NCBI GenBank assembly: GCA_005784505.1
Contig: VCAZ01000001.1
Location: 6,593,597 to 6,657,596 of the forward strand
DNA from: Bagarius yarrelli
Lineage: Eukaryota; Chordata; Actinopteri; Siluriformes; Sisoridae
Length of the DNA stretch: 64,000 nt
Direction of reading: 5' to 3'
In this document: piece after piece, positions 38,876 to 50,323 of the stretch
How the letters are laid out: the number at the start of each line of letters is the position of its first letter
Position numbering within the stretch: the stretch's first letter is position 1
Translations under genes and position numbers: made by a program
The notes under the pieces: model-generated
Database searches by the model: none
Told to the model about the DNA's origin: nothing
Seen by the model: only the letters and a program-made list of their open reading frames with translations

Positions 38876-41800
38876 TTATAATAGACCAGGGCCCTTTATT
38901 CCGACAACAGCATAACATCTGGGGGACAGAAGCGGGTTAAAAAGCTGCACCAGGGCAGAGTAGGACACATTCTCCTGTAAAAATATAAAAGTAATACTTT
39001 ATAGTGAGAGAGATGGACAATAGGTCTACTGTAAATTCAGGTTAGATGTAAATAGCTATTTAAGCTATATAAAGTTTAACACTGTCCATCTGACTAGACA
39101 GACAGATAGACAGACAGGCAGATTCGGACAACCAGAAATCCTCCAGAACTTCCACCATTTGTCTGACCTTCAAACTGTATTAACACTTTAACCCGATAAA
39201 ATAAACCCAAAAGATTCTATAATCTTTGGCTTCTTTTACCTGTTCCTTCAAATAGCACAGACGGTCCAGCAGGATAAGACCTTCAATACAAGGAGCCAAA
39301 GTCACCTTTAACTTTAAGAGAACAAAACACTGAGTCAAACATTAATTCTTAAATCTTTTAAAAGGTTTTAAGGTTTATAATAAATAATATTGCAAGCTTT
39401 TAAATGCCCTTCTAGAACAGGTATCTCTATCTTTAATTGATCTGTATAAATCTGTCAGGTCAGTTATTTACTTTTTATTCAGTATATACCACAGATTTCT
39501 CAAACAAACAATTTAGCATACATTTTAGAAAGAAATAAAACCACTGAAAAGCAGCTCACCATGTTGAAAGCCACCATCTCATTCATCCTAGACCTGTACA
39601 GGTCATGATACCTCTGAATCACACTGTCTGAGAGCTGATCAGAAAATTGAAATAATAAAAAAAAAATCAAGTTTATACATAAAAATAAACCTTTGTATAA
39701 GGAAAAAAAAAAGTTGGACCTAAAGAACAAATCGTAAAATCCATCGGGAAAAATGCATTTACAAAATTGCCTGTAAACCAGTTCCCAGGATAAAAATTCA
39801 CTTTTAAAATGTTTATCTTTCAAAACTCTATAAACGCTAACAAAACAGCAGGATTATGGCACGTTTTTCACCACCTCTGACCTTTGAGTCCTCAAGTTCT
39901 AGTTTCTGAAGAGCTCTCCTCACATAATCCACAAATGAAGACGCTTTCGAGTAAACATTCCCAACACGCTTTTCACTGCAAAAAAAAGATTAACCATGTA
40001 AGCAAAATCAAACTGATAGACTTCAATCAATATTCTGGTCATTAATCTTATAATCAATGACATGATTTTCACTGTTGTTTTTATATTGCGTGACTATCCC
40101 AGGTGGGAATCAGCTGCTGATACGTTCACATGCACGATAGATCAGTAACAAGAGGTCACACACTGCATGACTTTACAATTAAAAGAATTGCTGTAAACTC
40201 TATCTGGTTTGCAAACTATGTTTTAGACCCAAAAGCATGCGAGAAGTGTTAAGGAAATAACGCAATATCATGTGTGAGATCAGAGATTTCGATCAAGACT
40301 GGAAATTTTATTAAAATGGTAACCCCGAAAAGATTTTTAAAAAGGTGGGAACCGAAGCCATGATTGCTGATATTACTGCCTGCAGCTCCTCCTTGAAATT
40401 CCCTTCTTCCTGTATATTATAGTTTGTAGATCCTCGTCAAGGTTTTTACACACAGCAGGATTTTGAATTGACGACAGGTCCAGATATTTATCACGGCAAA
40501 TATTTCACAGGCGTCTGCGATTCTCTTAGATTGCGTCTTTAATAATTCAGACTGCGTGACTGTCATTTGTGTGATCTAGCACCGACTTGCCCCTTATTTC
40601 TGGCATTGGTCAGCGGTTTTGCAAAATCTGTCGGCGAGTCAAAAACAGAGCTTAAATTGTGCAGTTTGAACTCGGAAGTTAGTTTTGCAGTGCATTATGG
40701 GATTGAATTCTAGGTCTGCCTTAAGACTTTTCTCCGTAAAATTTTAAGTACTAACGTTTAATGGTTTACCAAGAAAATAAGAAGGGAAACCAATATATAT
40801 TTTAACAAAATGGGTACCTCTTATGGGAATTGTAGTGATCCTGTAATATAACATGAAAAACAGCCCGATAGAAGAGTGACTCCATAGGAAGCTAAGAAAA
40901 AGGGGTAAACAAGGAAATCAGAAAACGTTCATGTTTATATGCATAAAAATAAACGATAAATCACAAAAAAAAATTGGTATTCATATCCCCTAGTAGATTT
41001 TTATTACAACAACGGATTAATGGAAGCATAAATTGATTGAATGAGTTATTCACCCCTTCGCCAGCTGATACTCTTTCAAGAGCCTATAAATAAAAAGAAG
41101 AAATTTTACAAATAGTCTGATGTACATCAACAACTAATCGCTGTTAAGCTATTAAGGCATTGAGGATGAATCAAGGATGATAGCATTTTATCAGTCGCTA
41201 AATAATAAGATCTATACACACGATATACTGTATACACTCCCTATATATTTATATATCTATTTAACTTACAAGACATGCGGACATTCTGGCATTTCGACCG
41301 CAGAAGACCGCCTGCTCTCGTAAATATTGGCTCATGGGAAATCCAAACACACCACTTTCACAATCTGGTCAGGGAAAATTCATGGAATGAAAGTTTTTAA
41401 ACACAGACGTCTTTTAAAATAAATATACTTACATATGACTGTGATATGTTATTGCTTTACTACAATGAAAGACTTGCTAGTAAGACTCTGCTTCTCTAAG
41501 TGGACCGGTACATTTGTTACTACTAATTACTAATTAAAACCTAGTGTGAGAATTGATTAGAGCAAATTGAGGCTTATGATGCTTTTAATTCACAAGTATT
41601 CACAGTATTGAGATCATCAAACAGTCCAAGAGATCATTTAAAAGAAAGCTCAAAAGACACTCCATGAGATGCTCAGTAAGGCAGTCCATCAGAAGGTCCA
41701 TGAGACACTTTATACCATACAGATGTGTGGCAACCAAAACGGCTATAGTCATGGCGAGCATTTATTGCGAGTCAATTCCGTGTTAAAGTTGTTTGCAAAA

Positions 41801-41990
41801 CTACCCCTAGGGGGTGCAAGAGTATAGGCTGCAAACCGACTGGAATTGTGTGGCATTTTGATTTGTAAACCGAGATCAAATAACGAAATATAAAAACAAT
41901 ACCATTAACATATATCATTAGCTAATTTACAGTGAGGGTTAATTTCGAAACGTGGGATAGTCCTCGGTTATGCATCAATAATAATAATAA

Positions 41991-42022
<32 letters not shown>

Positions 42023-44785
42023 AAGACATTTACAGTTCATGAACTAATTTCTGACATGCCGGATTTGGACCACATTTGCCTGCAACTAATATTATCATTA
42101 TGCAGCTTCTGTATGAATATTAAGAAATATTAAATATACTTAAGAAAAACATTAGACGTTCAGGAACATCAGGAGTGTGAGGTAAACATCTGGTCTTAGT
42201 AATTCTGTTTTTTTTCTCTGATCGTGGTTGTTGCTGGGTTTTTTTTTTTTAAAGCTGTGCTAATATTACATAATGTTAGTAATGAGAACTCATACCAAGA
42301 GCTCGTAGGTGACCTTTTCGTAATGCAGGTGTGGCCTTTATAATTCATAAAAAACACCACTTTAAAAAGAGCACAACCACCTGCTTATTAAAATAACATC
42401 AATTTTGCAATCACCTCTGTGTTTGTGTGTGTTCAGTAGCTTGTAGTGCACTTGCCCTGTGTGTCCTGTTCGAACTCCTCAGAAAGTAGGTGGTAGCAAC
42501 AGCCCACACTGCACACCGCCCGAAGCTCCTGTTTGGCCTGGAACATCCGTAGTGTGCTGGGAGCCAGATCTCCACACGTATGCAAGCCCACCATGATGGC
42601 ATTCTGGATGACACACAGAGGCAGAAAAAAGAAAGGTCCATATAAAATAAGAATATGCTTCAGTTTTATGTACTGTAAGAGATCATTAAACATCTACAGC
42701 ATTACAGCAGGTACCTCAATCCAGGGGGATCAACATGTACGTCTTATTAATTAATATTTTTATTGTTGTTATAGCGCTAGTTAAAGTTAATAATCTTGTA
42801 TTAGCCCTATTCTAACAATTACAGTTCTGTTTTACAAAAGATTTATTTTGCTGAGCATTACAATCTCTCTCTGTCTTTACGCTCAGGATAAACTACCACC
42901 TCGGGATTTATGATGCTGTTCACGCTGGTAATGTTAAATAAACATGTGGCTTGTTACTGGATTATTTGTCATTAAAATAAATATGATTTTCACTTGCTGC
43001 TTGTGTGACGGCTGTGCAAAAAAAGCCTCATTCATGTGAATCAATGTGGGGGGAAAAAATTATAAATTAAAAATAAATTTATGAGAATTATCAACAACAA
43101 GTTACATGCATCATTTTATAAGAAAGTGGTTAGAGTGTTGGACTGTTGACCAGAATATTGTGAGTTTAATTCCCAGCACCACCACTGCTGGGCCCCTGAG
43201 CAAGGCCCCTAATCCCGAAGTGCTCAGTCGGATAAATTAGATATAAGTCGATCTGGATAAGGGTGTTTGTAATTGCTGTTTTGTTTTTCACTGTTTTCTT
43301 GGCCATGGTACTTTGTAAAAGTAATCATCTAATCCTGATTTACGAAGGTCGCATTTACACCATTTATATCGAGTAACTCAATTCCCTTTTTCTTTTCCCT
43401 CCAATGCAGCACAGATTGGATATGAGCCATGATTGTGTAAGCAGGAAAAAAAAACATTCTAAAAAGTATTCTGATATTTTCTGATCGGTTTGACCTCGTT
43501 CATCTTTTTCTTGTTCTCCTTTCGGCTGTGCCCTTTTAGTGGTTGCCACAGTGAATCATCTGTCTCCACCTAACCCTATTCTCTACATCCTCTTCACTCA
43601 CACCCACTAACTTCATGTCCTCGTTTATCGCATCCATATACCTCCTCTTTGGACTTCCTCATTGCCTTCTGCCTGGTGGCTTCATTTCTAGCCTGGTAGC
43701 CTCATTTCTAAGTTTGACCTCGTTCATATGTGGAAATAAATGGGATACGAATCAGATTTATACCGGCCAATGAAAGTCAATAAGTAGGGCTAATGTAGTT
43801 TTTTTCTATTTTTTTCTCCTCCTAAAGAGATTCATTGTTTTGTAAATAAATGATACAGAAGCAAAATACTGAATAATGATTTCGTCTTTGTCCACAGCGT
43901 CCACTGATTATTGTGCTGTTTTTACTTCCTTTTCTGGTCAGTACGTCTATATTGGGTTATATAAAAAATCATATACAGTCACAAAATTGAAATTGGGGAT
44001 AAAGACCTGCAGGGTAAATGCGTAACTCTAACCCTGACCTGCTAATCTCAGAATCGATACAACGTTATTAGGAGAACCTTTTGATCAGTCAGCCCCGGTA
44101 CTGCTCAGCTCTCACCTCCAGCTCTGTTATAAGTGTCCTGAGCTCTGTTTGAGCTGTAACGTAAGACGTCAGCGGTGAATAAATGTTTTTAGTGTCACTG
44201 TTGTATTTTCCATCCCGTGTCTTCCTCTCCAGGTTCTCCCTCTTCCTCCTCTCTCTTTCCTCTGCGCTCAGCTGGCTAGGGGGAACCCGAGATGGGGCTT
44301 GCTCCACGATATCAGGTGCCAACGCTGTGAAAAAGGAGTTCTCTGAATCAGAGTTTGTTGTTTCCGATTCACTCTGGACTAAAACAGCATCATTGTTCAG
44401 ATGTGGTGAAGAAATGCACCGCACTTTAACTACGTCGACATCCTCGTCTGTTGGGACGTGCTTTTTTATTTCTAACTCTTTTGCTCCATCGTTTTTCACT
44501 TCTTGCTCTTGAAAGCAACTTGATCTATGATAATCTTGCATTCTATCTTCTCGTTCATTGTCTTTTTCTTTCTCGTCTTTCATTTCTTTTTTTAGAACTT
44601 CGAGGTCGCTCCCGAGTTTTCCGTGTTTTTGGTAGGCTCTAGAAAACTTCTTTAGCTTCCTGTTTCTCTCCTGGGCACCATGTGTGTTTGTGCTGGAGCA
44701 GTCGATGCCAAACACCTGCAGGCTGTACTGCATAGAGAGGAAAGAGCACAGGTAACCTTTACCTGAGCCCACGTCTATAACCTGC

Positions 44786-44822
<37 letters not shown>

Positions 44823-46558
44823 TGAAAATGTAATGAAATAAGAGATAGTAAACAGCTCAGTTCTGTTTTTTTTTGCATGTTGGCTAGTTTGTTTTATTCA
44901 AGAATAAAGATTCAAAGCGTTTATTGTCATTTGCACATTGAGCGAGTTTCTCTGTACAATGAAATTCAAAACCCCCACAAAAATGCAAATACTTACATAA
45001 TTAAGAAAATACTATAGAATAGAAAGTATAAATTAAACTAAGTATACTAAACAGTGGTGGGGGGAAAAATAAGTACAATATTAATAATGTGCAAAATTCG
45101 TCTTGTAATAAGTACAGTAGAAATAGCAGAAGTAAATGAGAAATAAAAGCAGCAGTAGATTAACAATGTGCAAATTAATGCAACTGTTATAATTAATAGA
45201 GAATTAATTGTATATGTTTGTAAGTAAAATAAAATATTTTTATAAAAAAAGATCAATAAAAATGAAGAGCTAGTCGATACATTCACTTAATCTACTAATC
45301 AGGGACGCCAACAACATCATATAAAAATATATGAAAGAAATAAAGAAACGTTCACTTAGATCAATTCGACATCCAGCAAAATGATTGGTTAATGTTAATA
45401 TTTGTTATTGGCGATAGTGTATCGATGTTCTAACATCAAGTATAGATACATATTTACACCGAGTTATGATTATGACACTAAACCGCTTTAATGCATTTCT
45501 GAAATAAAAATAGGAAAATAAAACACCGCCCGTAAAAAAGATCTCTGAAAACAGGATGAGGTTTCTAACCTGTTTGATTTTGCAGCATTTGCATAAAGCA
45601 GCGACGACTTCAGCCATCGCCGGAACCTCATGAGCTTTCTTACAGTTCATAAACTCATCAGGTAGCAGAGGATCACAGGACACCCCGTCTGCAAAAAATG
45701 TTCATCAGACAGACAGACAGATACATAAACAGACAGACAGTCAGATAATATAAAAACAAGCGGACAAACAGGGAAGTAGACAGATAGATAGATAAAAGAA
45801 AGACAGGCAGACAGACAGGCAAGTAAACAAACAGACAGACAGACAGACAGACTGACTAATAGATAGAGAAAAGACAGACAGACAGACAGGCAAGTAGACA
45901 GATAGATAGATAAAGGAAAGACAGGCAGACAGACATGCAAGTGAACAGACAAGTTAGAGGATAGACAGGCAAGTAAACAAACAAACAGACAGACAAATAG
46001 ATAAAGGAAAGACAGGCAGACAGACAGATAGATATACAGACAGACAGGCAATTAAAAAGACAGACAGATGTTGAAATTTTATTAGCACACTAACCTTGGG
46101 TGTCTCCACTCATCCCTCTCAGTGTGTCCATCAGTGTTTGTCTCTGCACACACACTCCCAGACCTGGTAAAGAGTGTACTTCAGCAGCTCTCAGCAGACT
46201 CGACACATCCACCAGCTTCTTACTCACATCGCAAAACCCAAAACTAGTGTTCACTTTAAAATAAACACAAAAAATATGGCCACCACTTTAAATCCATTTT
46301 TCAGCGTTTTACTAATAATATCACATCCTATTATGCTACCCGGTTTTTCTTACCCTCTGGCGCCCCCGTGCGGTCCTGGGCGAATTGAAAAGCAGTTAAA
46401 ACCTCCTCGGGCTCCACAGCCATGAACGCGCGCCACACATCACGCGTGTAGAAATCCACCGTGTGCGCGTTCGCGATGCGTAATGTCACGGAAAGAAACC
46501 GGCAAACCTCGTCGAGCTTTTTCTTTAATAAGTCAGTGGCAACGTCAAAAAAAGCCAT
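38876..46558 (-). CDS. mettl25: METTL25, putative methyltransferase, 12 exons, 611 aa
   Basis: Exons in transcript order: 46354-46558, 46095-46253, 45570-45688, 44116-44781, 42456-42603, 41270-41364, 41054-41083, 40818-40891, 39882-39975, 39560-39634, 39240-39311 and 38876-38974, total 1836 nt. The start is at 46556-46558 (MAFFDVATDLLKKKLDEVCR). SAM motif I is VIDVGSGKGYL at residues 162-172, followed by FGIDCSSTNTHGAQERNRKL. A long charged, poorly conserved linker fills the 666-nt exon. MVGLHTCGDLAPSTLRMF and CSVGCCYHLLSEEF (residues about 387-427) form the rest of the fold. The end reads LVQLFNPLLSPRCYAVVGIK. Order and length fit METTL25 (human about 603 aa). The substrate is not established to my knowledge. 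Intron 5 has a GC donor, and exon 7 is only 30 nt. The gene is divergent from ccdc59. Confidence 0.96.
41968..42022. repeat. (AATA)n microsatellite
   Basis: AATA/ATAA repeat in mettl25 intron 5. Confidence 0.9.
43124..43275 (+). repeat. tRNA-headed SINE, family A
   Basis: AAGTGGTTAGAGTGTTGGAC, then CCACTGCTGGGCCCCTGAGC, then AAGTCGATCTGGATAAGGGT. In mettl25 intron 4. Confidence 0.75.
43420..43965. mobile_element. Dispersed repeat, split by a younger insertion; paralog at 57.74-58.25 kb
   Basis: Blocks TTGTGTAAGCAGGAAAAAAA, CATATGTGGAAATAAATGGG, TTTTTCTCCTCCTAAAGAGA and TTTCGTCTTTGTCC recur in the same order at 57.74-58.25 kb. The family is unnamed by me. The insert at 43504-43711 interrupts it. 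Confidence 0.65.
43504..43711 (-). mobile_element. 5'-truncated LINE-like insert with 16-bp target-site duplications
   Basis: The 208-bp insert contains GTGGTTGCCACAGTGAATCA, CATCTGTCTCCACCTAACCC and CATGTCCTCGTTTATCGCAT, a very common fish repeat usually seen antisense to a non-LTR element. Perfect direct repeats GTTTGACCTCGTTCAT flank it at 43488-43503 and 43712-43727. The paralogous locus near 57.83 kb shows the empty site. Confidence 0.7.
44785..44821. repeat. (AG)n microsatellite
   Basis: AG run in mettl25 intron 3, immediately upstream, in transcript sense, of the acceptor for the exon ending at 44781. It gives that acceptor a long CT tract. Confidence 0.95.
45698..46076. repeat. GACA/GATA tetranucleotide satellite block
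   Basis: About 380 bp of mixed GACA, GATA and GGCA tetramers filling nearly all of mettl25 intron 2 (45689-46094). The open frame that reads SVCLSFLYL repeats across it is spurious. Confidence 0.95.
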
Positions 46559-46944
46559 GATGTACTTACGTACATCCGAGCTACTTCTAGCAAGTTATAC
46601 ACGTCGCACAAATGTGACGTTTACACATTTACAGACAGTGCTAGTCGCACTTGATCGCTCAAAAGAGAAGATGTGTTAGTCTAAAGCCATGTTTCTGTTA
46701 CAGCTTCCTGTATTTAATTCAACATGTTTTTTTTTATAACTTTATTGTGCATACTTATATACACACACTATATAATTGTGTAATATAATTGTTTTAAAAC
46801 TATAAAGTGCATACCGGTATTTGTCCTCGTGCTGGATTACAAATGTCTTCCATGATGACGTCATAACTCGGCGACCCAGTCTTCTTGCAGCATGGCTAGA
46901 TTTGTTTTTCTACGTTGATGTTTTAGGATTTGTGCTGTTTTGAA
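46559..46944. promoter_or_regulatory. Bidirectional mettl25/ccdc59 promoter with palindromic CRE
   Basis: Only 386 bp separate the two divergent start codons. A perfect 8-bp cAMP response element TGACGTCA lies at 46856-46863, nearer ccdc59. A half site TGACGT is at 46615-46620, nearer mettl25. There is no clear TATA box at either side, and CpGs cluster near both genes. Shared control of a nucleolar factor and a methyltransferase is an inference from the layout. Confidence 0.6.
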
Positions 46945-48727
46945 ATGGCGCCTGTAAATCAACATTTTAAGGGCAAAGCTTCATTTAAAGGTAAAAACCC
47001 GAGGAGAAATTATTCGGTTAGTCATTCCTCAGCTGGTAATAAAAAGAAGAAAAACTGGAATCCGGGGAATAATTTTTTCCAGGGCAGTTTACAAGAAGGT
47101 AAGACTGCACTGTTTACACTGTATTTAATAGTATTTCCAATCAATTTTTGCAAATGTTTTTCTCTGTATTACATGTTTTAGTTGTCTGGCAGTTATAAAA
47201 ACAGTAAAAGAACCGCCATATTACAATAAATCTGCCGATAACAATAGATCACTAGACATAAGTGTGTGTATCCTGGCAAAAAATATCATTATCTGCCCTC
47301 TTGCTCTTATGACATGGCAATATTATACTATTTTTATTCGATTATTATGATGATTATTATTATTATTACTACCACTAAGAACAACAACAATAATGATAAT
47401 AATAATTTTGTATTATTTTTTATTACTTTGTTTAACATTAGTATTTTATTATTGAATATGTGTAATTTAAAATCATTATTTATATTATCATCATCACCAT
47501 CATTATCCTTATTACTAACAACAATAATAATTATAATCAAAAAAATATATAATTTAATATTAGGTTTTATTATTATGTTTAACATTAGTATTTTATTAAT
47601 TAAATGTGTAATTCTAGGTTATTAATTGTTTTATTATTTTTGTTTGTTATTATAGATTATTATTATTATTATTTGGATTATAGATTATTATATTATTATT
47701 ATGTGGGAAGTGGTGGCTTAATGGTTAAGGTGTTGGACTGCTACCAGAAAAAACCTGAGTACGATTCCCAGCACCACTGAGACACCACTGTGGGCCCCTG
47801 AGCATGGTCCCTAACTGCCTATTGCTCAGTTGTATAATAAGAGATGAATGTAAATCGCTCTGGACAAGAACATCGGCCAAATGCTGTAAATACAATTTTT
47901 ATAGATAATAATAATATTAATAATATTAAATAAAAATAATAATAACAGCATTTTATTTGACACACAGCATAAACTGAATTTAAAAACATATTTAACCCCC
48001 AGTATAATAATTTATGGATTTGTAGGTAAAGGCTTCGCCTTTCAGCGGAAGCAAAAAGTCCAACAAGACTACAAGAAACTTCTACAGAAAGAAAAATGGA
48101 GAATGAAAGATTCCCAGGTGAAGCTAGAAGAGGAATATCCCGAGCATCTGAGACACCTCTACATTGCCGAGCAACAGAGAATAAATAAAGAGGAGCAACT
48201 GAACAAGGATCGCAGGAGGAAGGGTAGAAGCGGTGACGCAGGAGAAGAAGAAGAATCTGTTTTAACTAGCTCAGTCACAGGGGTTTCTGAGGCAGAAAGT
48301 CCGGAGGAATCAGCTGGAGCACAGATAGCACAGATATCACAGCGTGAAAGGTGTGTCATTTCTCACATAAACATTCCCCAAAAACCCTGACCTTTAACAC
48401 TGTTTTATTTATATAGCACTATTTAAACTCAACCATGGATTGACCAATGTGCTGCACAAGAAAATATCTGTCAGCCAAAGAAGTAGTGTTAGGAAAAAGA
48501 AATAAAAATCATAATCATAAATATTAATAGTAATAAACAGCATAATACAGAAACAGAAAAAAGGGGGAAAAGAAACAATAGAGCAAATCTCACACCCCCT
48601 GTTTAACATTTCTAGTTCCAGTGTAAATAAAAAAAATATTTTATATATAATATATATTTACACCATAACTGTATACTTTTCTGGTCAGACTAGAAGTAAA
48701 TACATTTCACAACAAAAATGAATACAA

Positions 48728-48762
<35 letters not shown>

Positions 48763-50082
48763 AATTTGCTTTTAGTAGTTCTGTGTCAAGTTAATTTAAT
48801 AGTCATTTCTTTACTAAGCTGTTTATTCCTAAAAATAAAAAAGGTACAGTAACAGTAATGCAGGAATCAATATTTTGTTTGATTGTTTGACAAAGCCATT
48901 AAAATTTCATGAAAACAGTTTCAAATTTAATTACTAATAATCTGTGTTCAGTGTGGAAGTGGTGGCTTATGGTTAAGGTGTTGGACTGCCAATCTAAAGA
49001 TTGTGGGTTCGATTCCCAGCTTCCCCAAGCCACCACCGCTGGGTCCCTGAGCAAGGCCTTTAACCCCCAATTGCTCAGCTGTATAAATGAGATAATGTAA
49101 GTCGCTCTGAATAAGGGCGTCTGCCAAATGCTGTAAATGTAAATGTTCGAACCCACCAGCACCCAGATTCAGCCAAGTGTTTAACCTGATTTTGTATATA
49201 CTATCGAGGGTCATTTGTTTAATCTGTGTGTCTCGTTGTGTCAGCAGTACTGCTCAAAACCAATTCAAGAAAAACAAATGGAAGAAAATGTCTTCCAACC
49301 AGAAGATGATAGAGGAGTTTAAACGGAAAAAAGAGGAGCGAGAACGTAAAAGAGAGGTGAGGAAACATGGTACTACGAGAAAACCACTGTCTGTGTTTTT
49401 TTTCATGCAAAATAAAATTAACCACACTGGGTTTTTTTTAAACCCCCTGTAAAACGCCCGATAAATCATCTCCCAACCTTTTTTTAGTACATTTACATTC
49501 GCGGCATATGTCTCTTTTATACTAGTGAGCAAATGGGGGTTAAGGGACTCAGGGGCCCAGGAGTGGTAACTTTGTGGTGCTGGGAATCAAACCCTGATCT
49601 TCCAATTAGTAGTAACACTTTAACCACTGCGCTACCACTTCCCCAAAAGTACATTGAACAAGGAAAATGTATATCTAATAACTAAATCACATTGAAACAT
49701 TCCATCTTTGACTTTAATATTTTTCCACTTTTTATTGTTAAAACAATCAACATCTAATCAAATTGTAAAGGAATCTATTTCGACACAGATCACTTCAGGT
49801 CACCACACAGACTTCAAAATTCTGATCATCTTTTGGCTTTTCTGAGTCGGATGTTTGCTTTGAGTCCATTTATTTTAACCAAAAGGTTGTGACCCAAACA
49901 TTTGTGTAACGTTTTAGGAATACTTGAAAGACAAAGCGCAGCGAGAGGAAGCTCTGGAGAGGTACAAGCAGAAGAAAATGGCCACATATCAGTTGCTGAA
50001 GAAAAAAACCAGAAAAGGTCAACCCAACCTGAATCTGCAGATGGAGCTGCTGCTTCAGAAAATCCAGGCTCAGCGAAAATAA
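46945..50082 (+). CDS. ccdc59: CCDC59 / TAP26 ribosome-biogenesis-type nuclear protein, 4 exons, 250 aa
   Basis: Exons 46945-47098, 48026-48350, 49248-49356 and 49918-50082; total 753 nt, phases consistent. The ATG at 46945 (MAPVNQHFKGKASFKGKNPR) was chosen. The frame stays open 15 nt upstream only through a TTG. The protein is highly basic and lysine-rich: KGFAFQRKQKVQQDYKKLLQ in the middle, an acidic/serine segment near EEEESVLTSSVTGVSEAESP, then a coiled helical end EYLKDKAQREEALERYKQKK and LLKKKTRKGQPNLN. This C-terminus is the conserved signature of CCDC59 (human about 241 aa). Family knowledge: TAP26 binds the lung transcription factor NKX2-1 and belongs to the Fyv7-type rRNA-processing family, so a nucleolar role is likely. 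Exon 3 has a tandem CAGCAG acceptor. Confidence 0.95.
47335..47700. repeat. (ATT)n/(AAT)n-rich region in ccdc59 intron 1
   Basis: ATT, ATA and AAT triplets dominate, with pure blocks near 47345-47370 and 47650-47700. A duplicated phrase TTTAACATTAGTATTTTATT occurs twice, at about 47429 and 47578. Long open frames here are composition artefacts. Confidence 0.85.
47703..47895 (+). repeat. tRNA-headed SINE, family A, nearly complete
   Basis: GGGAAGTGGTGGCTTAATGG, GAGTACGATTCCCAGCACCA, GTGGGCCCCTGAGCATGGTC and AATCGCTCTGGACAAGAACA, followed by GCCAAATGCTGTAAATAC. In ccdc59 intron 1. Confidence 0.85.
48729..48761. repeat. Poly(A) tract
   Basis: About 30 uninterrupted A in ccdc59 intron 2. No retrocopy body is recognised upstream of it. 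Confidence 0.95.
48953..49145 (+). repeat. tRNA-headed SINE, family A, the best-preserved copy
   Basis: GTGGAAGTGGTGGCTTATGG, then GGTTCGATTCCCAGCTTCCC, CCGCTGGGTCCCTGAGCAAG, AGTCGCTCTGAATAAGGGCG, and TCTGCCAAATGCTGTAAATG with ATGTAAATG tail. It lies about 100 bp upstream of ccdc59 exon 3. Confidence 0.88.
49493..49648 (-). repeat. tRNA-headed SINE, family A
   Basis: Reverse copy in ccdc59 intron 3. ACTCAGGGGCCCAGGAGTGG, TGGGAATCAAACCCTGATCT, head TGCGCTACCACTTCCCC. The tail core is deleted. Confidence 0.75.
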
Positions 50083-50317
50083 CCACACTTTCTGCAAGCT
50101 GCTGCTTTAAAACCCAACATGTCTTTCAAACATGAACTGAACGTGTTCTTCTACAAACGGGGTGATCTTTACTTCTCCACTGTGTTAATTACCTGTATAA
50201 CGCTGTGATTCCGACAAAAACCTTTACATGGAGTTTATTATAATTCTATAATCTCAGATGTTATGAATACAAACTAATGTTAAGGTAAAATTCTATGTCC
50301 TGTTGATTATTTTTGGA

Positions 50318-50323
50318 AATAAA
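50318..50323 (+). terminator. Polyadenylation signal of ccdc59
   Basis: AATAAA lies 236 bp after the stop codon, in TTGGAAATAAAACTACATTT. It is the first canonical signal after the stop. Confidence 0.6.

Noticed and set aside
44183..44642. Plus-strand frames of 109 and 63 codons opposite mettl25 exon 4
   Set aside because: They are antisense to a confirmed exon and match no family.
45647..46051. 134-codon frame reading VCLSFLYL repeats
   Set aside because: It translates the GACA/GATA block in a mettl25 intron; real exons on either side have agreeing phases without it.
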